From the NCBI GenBank assembly GCA_032719365.1, contig CM064875.1:30898693-30962692 (forward strand): DNA of 64,000 bases, written 5' to 3'. This document shows positions 29,720 through 43,055 of the stretch, in pieces. Origin of the DNA: Prinsepia uniflora (taxonomy: Eukaryota > Streptophyta > Magnoliopsida > Rosales > Rosaceae). The first letter of the stretch is position 1, and every line of letters starts with the position of its first letter. The position numbers and the translations under genes were made by a program. The notes below the pieces were generated by a model. The model saw nothing but the letters and a program-made list of their open reading frames with translations, had not been told where the DNA came from and did no database searches.

Positions 29720-32700
29720 TGTAACAACCCATCCCAAATTATGGGATTAATTATGATTAATCAATAAATAAGTAAGAATTATTGTGATTTTGCCCCTGGT
29801 GGGTGGAAAAGTTGACATTTCACCTAGAATTCTTTTGAGATTTTGTCCTATGGCCGCGCCGTAGATCGGGACGTCAAGGGATAGAAATCGGTTGTTTTAC
29901 GCCTCGGGATTTGAATTAATTAATACTTAAATTTGATTGGTTGATTAAATTAATATGGGCCCTTGGATGAGTGATAAATGTCACTCATCCCATTGGTGGG
30001 ATTCCTTAAAATAGGGATCTATGTCTATTTGGTGAGGGAGACTAATTATAATTTTCACTCATCTCTCTCTCTCTCTCTCCTTCCCGTGTATCATCATCTT
30101 CATTTCTTCCTAATAACTAAACACACAAACAACCCACACAAACACCCTTCATTCCTCTTCTATAGCGTCTGGGTTGTGAATGAAAGTGAGAAAGGGCGTT
30201 GAGACGAACTGAATGGTGGCCATGGCGAGAACTGTCGTGCACGGTGGCTAGAGTTTTGAAAGGAAATCTGTGGGATTCAAATTTTGGTTTTTTGATTTTG
30301 ATGGCTTTGATCGATTCTAAGCTTAGGATGATGTTCCTTGAGCTCCCATGAGCATGTAGATGCAACTTTGGATGGATTTTGACATCGGAGGTGGCCGAAA
30401 TGACGACCAGAAGTCTAGCAGAAACTTTGAACGACCATAACTTTAAATCCAGGTACTTTCTTGAACTTCTGGGTTTATATTTGGAATCTTAGGCTCGAGT
30501 AGATGAATTTACATAGGTAGAACGTCGAATTTGGTTGAGAAATGAGTGAGATATTGAAGTTTGAAGTTTGGGGAAACAATGGAGTTTTCCAGCGAGTTGG
30601 CTCGTTGACCAGCGAGTTGACTCGTTGACTTTTGACCCGTTGACTTTTTCCAAAGTTGACTTTCAAGTTGAAAACGAGCGTAGGACGCATGGGGTAGAAG
30701 TTTGAGGTGGGACTACTGTCATTTTTAAGGTTTCGACGATTCGAATCCAATGGTGGTGGTTTCAGGTCGATCGAAGATCGTTAAGTTGGTCAAATTGAGG
30801 TTTTTAGCCTCGGGAAGCTTGTTCTGGATTCGTTCCCGAGCCGGTACTGTTCATAGGTCTTAGGTATGACCTTATTGAGTCCGTTAGTAACCATTAGTGT
30901 GATTTGGGTAGGTCCGAATGTTCTGGAGATGGTGATTTAACCCAAAAGGCTTATCGTACGTGTATCAAGGTGGTAGTTAGGATGGTCTGTGAGTGAACAT
31001 TGGTTTGTAAATATGGTGCATGCATAGCTATTTTATATGTTTTAAATATGTGATTTATGATGAACATGATTGTGGTATTTAGTATTCACGTATTTGCACC
31101 TCATTCGAGGTTTATGGTTTTATACAGCGTTGAACTTACTTGTGTTCCCAATTATGATTTAATGGTACGATTTCGGATTTGGAAATATAGAATCGGGCGT
31201 GAGATCCATTTGATTTGCAAACTATTGGATTTGATGTCCATTTGGGGTATCGGGCCAATGGCCCAGTCGGTTATGATATCGGGCTCGAGGTCGAGTTGGG
31301 TTATGAAATGGAATTACGAGGTGAGACCCTTGAATTTGGAAATTGGACTTGTTGAAATTGCAACGACCCGGAAATTCAAAAAAGGAAAATTTAGAAAATT
31401 TGAAGGAAATGACGATTTTGCCCTTGGAATAGGGCGAAAGGTTGAATTTTGGTTCTAGCGATCAAACGGACTTTGATCGATGACTGTGACGTAGTTCGGG
31501 ACGTCACAGGTTCATAGACAGGTGGCACGTCCGATTCTGACATTCGAGGAGAAAGTTATGATATTCGGAAGTTTAAGGGTAATTTGGTAAATTGGTTAAA
31601 AAAGGGGCCATTTGATGACTTTTTTATCGGGACCGTGTTTGTACTTTTCGTAATTACCGTTTGGTAGGTCTCGAGACGTTGAATCCGTAGACAGGCGGCA
31701 TGCGTCAATCGGGGTTCAGATGGAAAAGTTACGAACCTCGGAATGCTAAGGGCATTTTGGTAATTTTGAAGGAAAGGGAAAAATGGTAATAATGGTCAGC
31801 AAGGTGAATTGGATAAACAATAGGCTGATTCAGCCGTGTGGGTGACTCAGTGATGTGCTTAAGTGACATCTGTCACTTGGTGAGAGAGATTAGTGGCCTG
31901 AATTGCTGTTTGATCTTTGGATATACTTATGTGTTGTTTTGAATTATCAAATCGTGTGTGTTTGAAAAACAGAGTATGAACAAAAGCCATAATTGATCTC
32001 AGGTGAAAATTGAACTCTTGGCCTGGGTTTGTGAGAAATTAAATGAAATCCAGAGAGAAAAACGAAAGGATATTGAAGGATGAATGATGGGCTTTGAACC
32101 CAGTTGTACCTAGACTCAAAAACCCGAAAACCCTTGATAAACCTTCAGATTGAAATTGAATTTGTGGCCATTCATGAGTGAAATTGACATTGAATTAAGC
32201 CTCCTGAGCTCAAGGCGAGTCGAACCCAATCAAGAACGACGACAATTGGTGTCGTTTTGTCCTAGAACAGACATGGTGAAAGTCGGGAAATCACGAGCTT
32301 GAGTTGAGTAATTGAGGGTAAGGTTTTGTGAAATTGATTTCGAATTAGTGTTCATATGGATCCTAAGCTACTTCGTAATCGATCAGAATCGATAATTGGG
32401 ACTCAATTTTGGTAGAATTGAATTTTGAACCTTCGACTATTGACTTGGGACTTGATTGGTTATAGTCATCAATTCACTGAATTGAGTTAACAGAACTTAA
32501 ATTGAGGTCATTTTGGTGAGATTAGGTGAAAGAAAGAGTTGAATTAACATCTAATTGATGAAGTTCTTACCGAGTTGTGTCGCGGGCTAAAAGACCCGTT
32601 TTACAGGTATCCGGGTGAGGACGATGTACTGTAGCAAACACTGTGCAGGCGCGTGGGCTTCACGGGCAGCCACTTGCGGTGGTGCGTGGGGGCGCGTGAA

Positions 32701-32868
32701 CGGGAATCCCAAGGTGAGTTCGACATGAATTTTGTCCTATTTAATGTAACGAACATTTTGGCATTGGTTTCGAGTCAATCGGACACCATTTCAATATTGT
32801 TTCGAGGGTCCGAAGGTTTATGTTACGTTTAAAATACATATTTAAATCTCGGAAAAATTGGGGAAAAT

Positions 32869-35800
32869 TGTCAGGACCGGTCCCAAATCCCCTGGGATTA
32901 ACGTGGGACCCGCCTGATCCCGTCTGACCAGGGAAAAATCCCACTCTAGCCCTCGCCGGGGCTATCAGAGGGCGTCAGGATCGTAAGAGAAGGGGAGTGA
33001 TGTCTCGTCTCTGCTACAGCCCGCATCCGCTATCAACCTGAAGGGCATTAAAACATTTAAAAGTCGTGAGTGGACAAAACAATAATTTCATTAAAAACAT
33101 TTTCTCATAAAGCCATTTATGCCCTTCATAAAAGCATATGCATGCATACAAAACCATTTATCAACATAAAAACCACTTGAAAATATTCTCAAAACCTTAC
33201 AAAGGTTCATGCCCGGCCCCATAAACCGTCATGACCCATAAATCCATTTGGGTCCCTGACCCGAAATCACAATTCAAAACCCATAGGTCAAATCAATAGG
33301 GACTCAGCCCAAATCACGTCACGTGGGTCTCAGCCCAAAACCATTCCCAAAACATCGAATATGGGGTCTCCGCCCCAAATCACTTTCTAAATCATAAAAC
33401 ACTGGGTCTCCGCCCCCAAATCACTTTCTGTACCACATACGTACTTATACGTATAACCCATCCTAGGCACTTCCGGAGAAGATGCCAACCCGGGGCACAC
33501 AGTCCCTAGGGAACACATCCCCGATATAGTCACGATGGCAAATCTATACTAGTGTACACACTACTCGGGGTCTCACTCCGAGTCTTCTCCCAGGAATCTC
33601 CATCTGGGAGGCTCAATCACTGGATCTAGTCCGAGCTCTCTCTCTGGATCTAGTCCACACAGCTCTCTGGAATCTGGTCCGGGACCACATCATATCTAGT
33701 AACCACCACTCCTGGAACGGGATCCCTATGGGGGCACCCATTCTGGTCTGTGGATCGTGACTCTCCAGGTCGACGCTGGAGGAGACCATATAATCATATG
33801 TAGGGTTCATTTATTTCAAATACTTTCTTCTTCAAAAATCATTTCTCAACTGGGTCTCATACCCGATTCATTTCAACAGGATTCCTCGAATCCGATTCAA
33901 ATCACTTTCACAGGCCTCGGCCTAAATCCACAGTTCAACAGGGTCTCATGCCCGAATACTCATTTCATAAATCGAACTGGGACTCAAGCCTGATACTACA
34001 TTCAACTGGGCCTCAAGCCCGATACCACCATTAACTAGGCCCTAAGCCCGAAACCATAAAGCAATAGGGCTTCAAGCCCTATTTCCCAACCAACGGGGCC
34101 TTAAGCCCGATACCATAGTCAAAGGGGCCTCCAGCCCGATATTACAACCAAATGGGCCCCAAGCCCGATTCGTAAATCAACGGGACCCTCGGTCCGACCG
34201 TATAGCTCAAATGGACCCTCGGTCCGATTTCTCGTCAGCTCAAATGGACTCCAAGTTCGAGATTTCGTAAATCAAATGGGTCTCGTGCCCGACGTCATAT
34301 TTCCAAATCCAAAACCAATTTATGAAACCCTCATTGAAAATCTAGCACGTATAAGCATCGTATAAAACTGGAAATCTCGAAATACATGCAAATACGTAAA
34401 TCCTAGGCTACCAAAAACAAATGCACTCATGGCATCACAAAACATATTCTAAAACACTTATAAAAACATTTATGCATGCATCAATTTCGAAAGAAGGGTC
34501 CACTCACAGACCGCCCGAAGCCGCGCCTCGATACGCGTGCCATAATCGTCTCCTGGGTCAACCGTCCCCTCCGGGATTTCCGAACCTGTCCAAATTAATT
34601 TAGAGGGTTACTAAATACTTATATAACCCCTCACTAAAGTCTCGTAATTTTCCCGAATTTCTAACTATTTTTAAACGCGAACCTAAACCTTCGGACAACC
34701 CGAACTATATCGAAATGATGTCCGATTGACACGAAACCAGTCCCAAAATATTTGTTACATCGAATAGATGATTTGACATGTTGGAAGCTTCCCCCAATTA
34801 TGTTCCACGCGCCTCCACGCGCCCCCCAAAGGGGCTGCGTGTGGGGCTCACGCGCCCTGCACTGTACATCTTCAACCTTGGTGAACCGGCTGGTCCGATT
34901 CGATTCTGCAATCCAGTCCGGTCCGACCAGCGTGGCCGGTTCACCTATATTCTTCCCTTAGTTTAGCCCGATTTCATCCCTAATTAATCCTAACCTTCCT
35001 AGTTTAATTGTAGCAACATATTTAGATGATTAAAACAAGGAAAAAGGGTTCAAATCTCCACCTTTCCAATTGAGTTTTCAAGGCCAAACTTTGGCCGGCC
35101 TTCCACGGCTGTTCAACCATCCAAATTCTCTCCTCCCAATCCTCACAAGCTTGTGTGAACCTCCAAAACATCACAATAACATCAAAACCTTCCCTAAACG
35201 TCCAAAATGAGGAAATCGAATTTTGAAAAATAACTGGGTTCGGGTTTTACCGTTCCTCCGCCGTGGACGGCAGTCCTGCTACCCCTTTCCGTCCTTTAGC
35301 TCCACAACTCCTCTCTGTCTCTCACTTAAGATCCCAAGGTCACTAAAACAGGGATTGAAAGGATTTTGGGGATGGTTTTTGGGTGAGATCGGGGAAACAT
35401 AAGAAAATGATGAAATGGGGATATGCATGTATGTAATCATACCATCCATTGGGCCAGAAGCAAAATATCTGGGCCCACTTAAGTCCAAAAGTAACCCGTT
35501 TCGTAATTCGTGCAATAGTACCTTCGGACTTCCGTGAAACGTAACTTTTCCGTCGAAAGTCCGAATTCGACGTGCCGCGCTGTATATGGATTCGTATCGT
35601 CCCGACCTACATAACGGTCCTCGGCCCTCGGCCATTGGACCTCTCGGGTCAAAAGTCAACTTTTTACCCAAATTACCAAAATGCCCTCGAACTTCTGAAC
35701 GTCATAACTTCCTCCTCGAACGTCGGAATCGAGCGTGCCACCTGTCTATGAACTCATGATGTCCCGAACTACGTCACGGTCATCGGTCAAAGTCCATTTG

Positions 35801-35954
35801 ACCGCTGAAACAAAAAGTCAACAATTTGCCCATTCTAGGGGCAAAATCGTCATTTCGCCCGAACGTCCGCTAATCCTCGTCTAATCTCCGTTTAGTCTCT
35901 CTAATTCGGCATTAATTCTTAATTAATCTCATTAATTCGGGACGGGTCATCACA
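32869..35954 (-). repeat. Solo LTR E5 inserted in E4, opposite orientation
   Basis: 3,086 bp, TGTCAGGACC to GGGTCATCACA on +, flanked by exact AAAAT duplications (32864-32868, 35955-35959). On the minus strand it starts TGTGATGACCCGTCCCGAA and ends GGACCGGTCCTGACA, the same architecture as E2 and E6. It holds a hairpin array at 33988-34225. Confidence 0.88.
33988..34225 (-). repeat. Hairpin array in the E5 LTR
   Basis: Roughly 35-bp units each containing a short dyad: GGGCCTCAAGCCC, GGGCTTCAAGCCC, GGGCCTTAAGCCC, GGGCCTCCAGCCC and, in two units, GGACCCTCGGTCC. The last type changes both arms of the stem. Confidence 0.8.
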
Positions 35955-38900
35955 AAAATTATATGAGGTATATTGAGATGTTAGTGACCCTCGATAATGA
36001 TTTTGGACAAGAATGATGACTTCCGTAATTTACGAAAAAACGTGCAGCTCGGAAAGCAAGCGATATGGACGGTGTGTGAGTGTACTTTTTCTTTCTACCC
36101 AGAATGCATGCATATATGTTTTAAATGCTTTATGCTATGATTTGAAATGCTTTGGCATGATTAATGTTTCGATGTGATGATTTCTGGATCTTAGGAATAT
36201 TATATTGTTTTATATCATTTTGGGCACGATTTTCGACAAAACTGTGAAATTGTTGTTTTGGGCGAAGGCCCGAGATTTGGGACTGGTTTTGACTCGGATT
36301 ATGAGTCAGGGATTGATTTGATGGATTTATAATACTTTGTGCATATATTTTATGGATTTATTTGAAAATGGCAATTGAGGTTGCGATTGCGCGGATTTGC
36401 ATGAAATCAATATTTTGGGCGTGAGACCCAATGGAAATGTGATTTTTACTGGATTGGTATTTCCAGGTGATTACATGATGAGATTGATGGTTTTCAGATT
36501 TATGGAATAATCGAGACTATGGTTTTATGGATTTTGAGGAAATTATGTTTTGGGCTGAGACCTTGTGTTGAAAATGTTTTTGATTTCAAATGCAACTGCT
36601 TTTCACTGGTTTTCATAGTGATGATATGTTGCGGATATATAGGGCTTTCGGGGTGGAATATGTTTCCGCCGAAGTGCACCCTGGATATTAGGGCTTCCAG
36701 TTGGAAATGTGTTTCCCCGGAATGAACCCTTGAGATAACGCTCTCCTCCGGGATGGATGTGTTTAACCCGTAGAGGTCACATAGCACAGTCTGATGTCGT
36801 GCAGCCGAGGGAGGCTCGACTCAGATCAGATGTGTTGGAGTATATGGAGATCGGTCGGTGTTGTGTTCACGACGATCTAGATTGTCGGTTGTGATGTGTT
36901 CACAGCGACGGATGCTCGGATTTTGAGCGGTCCTTGAGCCTATTGACTTGCACGCATTGCAGGTATAACATGACTATATGAGATTGTATATGGAAATGAG
37001 TCCCGTGGTTTTATTGAGATTTGTGATTTATAAACATTTGTACCTAGATATATTTTACTCATGATTTATGATATGCATGCATGTTTGTGAAACTGGAGGG
37101 TAGGAATGTATTTTGATAAATGTATTTCTAAAACTTTGGTTTGTCCACTCACACCTTTTCTGTTTTATTGACCCTCCAGGTTGTAGCACGATGATCGGGG
37201 CTGTTCGAGAGGTGGTGGCATGAGTGGGTACAAGTACGGTTATCCCTTGTTTGACAAGTGCTGAGGGTAATTTCGGAAATTCATTTGACTTGTCAGACGG
37301 GAGAAGGACCGGGCACGGTTATCTATGTCCTTGGGGGACGGGTCCTGTTAGAAATGGTTTATGAAAGTTATACTTCGGGCACGAGACCCATTTGTGGATT
37401 TACGATGGTTTTATGGAAATCCCGAGCATAGCCCTTTGAAAGGTTTTGAGATTATTTTTAACATGTTTTCCATATACCATTTTTATGTATGGATTGTCTC
37501 CTCCGAACATCTCGTAGTATCCTGGAGTAGTCACGGTGCACTACATGGGGAGACTCGGGATTGAGACCCAGAGTGGCACACGTAGCCTTAGAGATCGTGA
37601 CAATGGTATTGATTAGGCATCAGGGATGGCGAGGATTGGTTACATTGTATTTCGATAAAATAGTTAGTTAATATTGATTGGTTTTGGGACGAGTTCCCAT
37701 ATACTTAGTTTTGTGCTGAGTTCCCACATGATTGGTTTTGGGCTAAGTTCCCATATACTTGGTTTTGGGCTGAGTTCCCACATGGTTGGATTTATGATGT
37801 TGGGCTAAGGCCCTGATGATTTAATTAAGTAAATGGTTTGATAACTGGTTTTTGAATGCATGCATGCATTTTAGTGAAGGGCATAAACTTCTTTTCATGA
37901 AATGTGTTTTATAAATTATTTATTTCATCCACTCACAGCTTTTAATTGTTTTAATGTCCTTCAAGTTGATTGTGGATGTGGGTTGTAGTAGAGACTGAGA
38001 CATCACCCTCCTCTATTGATCCTAGCATACTCTAGAAGCCCCATTTGGGCTAAGGTTTGAGTTATCTCTTGTCTAGCACTTCTTGGCAGATGAGAGCATA
38101 GCACATCCTGTGCTAATCCTGGGGGGATTTGGTGTAACGACCCGTCTCGAATTCCGAGATTAGATTAGTGACTAATCTCGATTAGTGAGGTTGATCGGTG
38201 ATTAGTAGGGCGGAATCGGACAAAATGTGCAAAATGACGGTTTTGCCCCTGGTCGTGGGCAAAATGTTGACTTTTTGATCAGGCGGTCAAACAGACTTTG
38301 ACCGATGACCGTGACGTAGTTCGGGACGTCACGAGTTCATAGACAGGTGGCACGTTCGATTCCGACATTCGTAGAGAAAGTTATGATGTTCGGAAGTTGA
38401 GGGGCATTTTGGTAATTTTGGTCAATTAGGGTCAAATGTTGACTTTTTGACCGGGAGGTCCAATGGACAAGGGCCAAGGACCGTTACGTAGGTATCGTCG
38501 ATACGAATCCAATGACAGGCGGCATGCCGAAATCGGAGATTCGACGACGAAATTATGGTCAGGGAAACGAATTTACGAACCGAGGCTCCGATTAAAATAA
38601 TAATATAATAATGAATAGTGACTGTTGACTGTGCACATCCGGATGAGTGACAAGTGTCACCCATCCCTTGTTTCCAGCTCCATGTTTCCCTCCCAACACC
38701 ATCATTACAACATCATCATTTATCCTTCATCATTTCCTCCATTTTCTCCTTCATTTCCTCTTCTTTGTTTTTCTAAACCGTGCACAATTTGGGGAGAGGA
38801 TGAACTGGGAGAATTGGCCCCTTCCTCTGCCGTTCCTGAGAGAAAAATGAGAGACTAAGAAGATGGAATTAACAGGGAATCACGAGGGATTGAGAGAGTG

Positions 38901-40173
38901 TTGAATTCTGGGTTTCAAATTTTAGAAAATTTGGGGGGAAAATTCAAATACTGGGAATTGGGCCGTGAGGATCGCAATTGAGCTCACATTCAGCTTCCTG
39001 GGATCACAACGATTAGAATCGTAGAAGGAACGAAGGGAATTGGTGCTGTTTTGGATCTGATCACACTTGGTGACAGAGGAGGAAATTCGACCTTGAGTCG
39101 TGGAGTTTGAGGCTTCGAATGATTCAATTGAGGTGGGGAAACTACTTCTCATGATCCCACGATGCTTCTGGGTTCATCAATTGAAGGAAACCGGTTGAGA
39201 TCGATGAAGCTCCATGGTTGCACAGTGTGCAGCCATCGAGCTTGAGTCGTGGAGATTGAGCACTGGATTGATGCAATTGAGTTGGGGGAAATGCTTAACG
39301 GAGTTCACTGATGCTTCTAGTTGAATCAATTTAATGAAATCGATCGAAATTGAAGGGATTCCATGAACGAACAGTAACCTGGGTGTTCTTCGTGTTCATC
39401 GTGGAATCGATGGAATCTGGGTAAGTGATCGTGTAATTGAGTTTACAGATCTTAAATTAAACTTAAAACGCAACTAATTGAATGATCAATTGATGTAATT
39501 AAGGCTGAATTGATAGGATTGGAACCAGGTTGTATCGCGGGCAAATTGGACCCGTTTACCAGAGATACGGGTTGGGCTGGTGACACTGTTCACGGCGCGT
39601 GGGTTTCACGCGCAGCCACTCACGGCGGCGCGTGACGGCGCGTGGGCACGAATCTCGAGGTGAGGTCAACATGACTTCTGTCCTATTTAATGTAACGGAC
39701 ATTTTGGAATTGGTTTCGTGTCGATCGGACACCGTCTCGATATTGTTCGGGATGTCCGAAGGTTTTAAATTAAGGTTAAAAATAATTAAAAATTTGGGAA
39801 AATTACGGGACTTTGATAGCATGTTAATGATGAGGTTAGTGACCCTCTAATGTGATTTGGACAGGATTGGGAGTCCCGGTGATAGTGGTGTGGCTCGGGA
39901 TGGCCGGTGGCACGCGTATCGAGGCATACCGTTAAAACGGTCAGTGAGTGGACTTTGGTTTTATAAATTCTATGCATTCTTAAATGTTTTATATGGATTA
40001 TGGTTGTGATTGTATGATGTTGATTTGGTTGTTGGTAAATTGTACGGTTTCACGTATTTCGAGGCGATTTACGTGCTTGCACGTAAATCGAGGTTTTCGG
40101 TTTTACATGGATTTTCCATATTTATGACTTGGATATAATATGATGAAATGGTTTTGAAATTGGAAATATGAAC

Positions 40174-40519
40174 TCGGGCTTGAGGCCCACTTGTTTTGGA
40201 AATTTCGGACTTGAAGTCCATTTGAGAATCGGGCCGGGGGACCAGTTGGTTAATGAAATCGGGCCAGGGGCCCAGTTGATATGAAATCGGGCTGAGACCC
40301 ATTTGAGTTATGTCATCGGGCCAGGGACCCAGTTGATTTACGAATTCGGGCCGTGGGCCCAGTAGGTTATCAAGTCGGGCTGCGGGCCCAGTTGGTTTAC
40401 AAATCGGGTCGTGGGCCCAGTGGATTATAAAGTCGGGCATGAGGCCCAATTGGATTATAATGGTGATTTCGGGTCAGGGACCCTATATTTAATAATTGTG
40501 ATTTTGGGTCAGGGACCCT
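40174..40519 (+). repeat. Hairpin array in the E6 LTR
   Basis: About ten units of 25-40 bp with dyads such as GGGCTTGAGGCCC, GGGCCAGGGGCCC, GGGCCGTGGGCCC, GGGCTGCGGGCCC and GGGTCAGGGACCC. The last form pairs GGGTC with GACCC, i.e. both arms differ from GGGCC/GGCCC. Confidence 0.82.
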
Positions 40520-41949
40520 GAATGGAATTACGTGGTTTTATGGAAATTTTGGGCAGGGCCCATTGTGATGATGTGATAAAAGGATTTAATAAAACTGTTT
40601 TCCATATACCATCTGGATACAAGGATATATGATGGTCTCCTCCAGATGTCTGGGACACTGGGGAAGTCACGGTGCATTGCCTGTGAGGGGTCATTGTACG
40701 GAGCAGCCAGACCGTATGATGACTCAGGAGCAGGATTGCTATGATTGAGACGTCAGACATCAGGGATGTCAGATACATGGACCCGGAGAGACCCCGTGTA
40801 ATGACCCATCCCAAATTCCATGATTAGATTAGTGACTAATCACGATTAGTGAGGTTAATCGGTGATTAGTTAGGCTAAATCGGACGAACGATGCGAAATG
40901 ACCGTTTTGCCCCTGGTGGTGACAAAACGTTGACTTTTCGACCGGGCGGTCAAAGGGACTTTGACCGATGACCGTGACGTAGTTCGTGACGTCACGAGTT
41001 CATAGACAGGTGGCACGTTCAATTCCGACGTTCGAGGAAGAAGTTATGACGTTCGGAAGTTTAGGGGCATTTTGGTATTTTGGGTGAATAGGGGGTCAAA
41101 AGTTGACTTTTTGACCGGGAGGTCCGATGGCCGAGGGCCGAAGACCGTTTCGTGGATAAGGACGATACGAATCCGTAGACAGGCGGCACGTCGAATTCGG
41201 ACGTTCGACGGCGAAGTTACGGTTCACGGAAGTTCCTGGTTACTATTCACGACGGCACGTTCTACGAGACAAAAAGTGCAGTTTTGTCTCTAGTGGGCCC
41301 AGATATTTAATGGAGGCCCAATGGATGAGTGACACTTGTCACCCATCCACTGGCCAACCCCACCCACTCATGCACCAAACCCTTCCCCGTTCATCCATTT
41401 CTCCCATTTTCTTCCCAAACCAAACCGATCACCATTTCCTCACCCAAACACCAAACCCTTCCCTTCTAACCATAACTGAGACCAGAGGGTGAGAGAGGAG
41501 GACTAAGGACGGCAGCTGGTGGCTGGAACCGCCGTGGGCGGTGGCGGGAACCCAGAACCCGATCGGGTACCCGGTAAGCCCATTTTCAATTTTTGTGTGG
41601 ATTTTATTGTTATGGGTCGATTTGGACGATTGGTTAGAGTTAAATAGGTTGCTAGGGAGTTGTTAGGGAGGTTTTGGTGGTGGTTGGACGACGGAGAAGC
41701 CCTGGGAGGTTTCGGGAAAATTGAACCGTGAGGTTCAAAATTGAACCGGTCGGATTTCGAGGGTTTTAGGTAGTTTTGTTAATTGGGTTAGATAGGAAAT
41801 GAAGAAATAGGAATTTAGGAATTGGAATGGATGAAATCGGACCGAAAATGAGGGAGAAGGACACCTGGACCGGTTACGCCGGTCCAAGTTGCAGGAAAAA
41901 CCGGACCGGACCGGTTCGGACCGGTCTGACCGATGTAGGGGATGACTGA

Positions 41950-42111
41950 TGACGTCATCCTGATGACGTCATCATGTCAGGGATGACGTCATCATGTCAG
42001 ATCTGACAATGTCAGACTGACTTGTCAGACAGTGGGCCAATGGAAGCGTGACATGTGTCACTGTCAGGGGCTGTTAGTGATGACGTCATGCTGACGTCAG
42101 CGATGACGTCA
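41950..42111 (+). promoter_or_regulatory. Cluster of six TGACGTCA palindromes in the E7 LTR
   Basis: Perfect TGACGTCA octamers occur six times in 160 bp, interspersed with ATGTCAGATCTGACAATGTCAG. TGACG is the core bound by plant TGA-class bZIP factors (as-1 type elements), so this may be an LTR enhancer. Binding is inferred. Confidence 0.55.
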
Positions 42112-42822
42112 GCAGGTACTGTAGCAGGCGCGTGAAACCCACGCGCAGCCACTTCAGGCGGCGCGTGAGGGCGCGTGACAGGGAATCTGGGGAAGGTTCC
42201 AACATACGAAATCATCTATTCGATGTAACGAATATTTTGGGACTGGTTTCGTGTCGATCGGACACCGTCTCGATATGTTTCGGGGCATCGAAAGGTTTAG
42301 GTTCGGGATTAAAAATAGTTAAAAATACGGGAAAATTACGGGGCTTTGGTAGGAGGTTAATTAAGTAGTTAGTAACCATCTGTTACGATTTGGATAGGTT
42401 TGTGAGTCCCGGTGACGGTGATCGGCTCGGGGAGCCGTATGGAACGCAAATCGAGGCGGCAGCTCGGACGGTCTGTGAGTGGACTTTGTTTTCTAAATTG
42501 GTGCATGCATAAATGTTTATTATATGTTTTATTACTTGTTTGATGATGTCATGGGTGCAATTCTATGTGGTTACGTATAAGCACGTATTTCGATGTTTCG
42601 GCCTTATACGGTGCTTATACGGGTCTGTATTTCTGTATTGACTTAATGAACTGGATTTGGATTTCAAAATGATAAACTCGGGTATGAGACCCATTTGGTT
42701 TTGTCTCGGGCATATGACCTCAGATATCGGGCACGGTGCCCAACTGATGTCCTATGTTCGGGTACGAGACCCAGTCACTTTACGGTTTTGATTTCAGGTC
42801 AGGGAACCTTAAATGGAATCCC

Positions 42823-43055
42823 AGGTTCATGACGATTTATGGGAACCGGCATGAACCCTTGTTATGGTATCATGGTTCATGACGGTTTATGGGAACCGGC
42901 ATGAACCCTTGTTAGTTATTACGGTACATGACGGTTTATGGGAACCGGCATGTTACCTCGGTTATGTTATTACGGTATATGACGGTTTATGGGAACCGGC
43001 ATGTTACCTGATTATGGATATTATGGAATCATGACGGTTCAGGGGAACCGGTCAT
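42823..43055 (+). repeat. Five-unit long hairpin array in the E7 LTR
   Basis: Units near 42823, 42874, 42923, 42974 and 43027. Unit 2 pairs GGTTCATG-A-CGGTT with AACCG-G-CATGAACC around a TATGGG loop. Units 3 and 4 replace the outer left arm with GGTACATG or GGTATATG and the right arm with CATGTTACC, keeping most pairs. Confidence 0.82.

Larger units (their letters stand above)
31359..37350 (+). repeat. Solo LTR E4 inserted in the E3 LTR
   Basis: TGCAACGACCCGGAAATTC to GGGTCCTGTTA, flanked by exact GAAAT duplications (31354-31358, 37351-37355). It contains E5; without it the LTR is about 2.90 kb and most like E1. No primer site or internal region follows, so it arose by LTR-LTR recombination. 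A GTGACATCTGTCAC dyad lies near 31864. Confidence 0.88.

Noticed and set aside
30117..30365. Small host-like frames near the (CT)n tract around 30059-30200
   Set aside because: They lie within the E3 LTR and resemble leader regions at the same place in E6, E7 and E9 LTRs.
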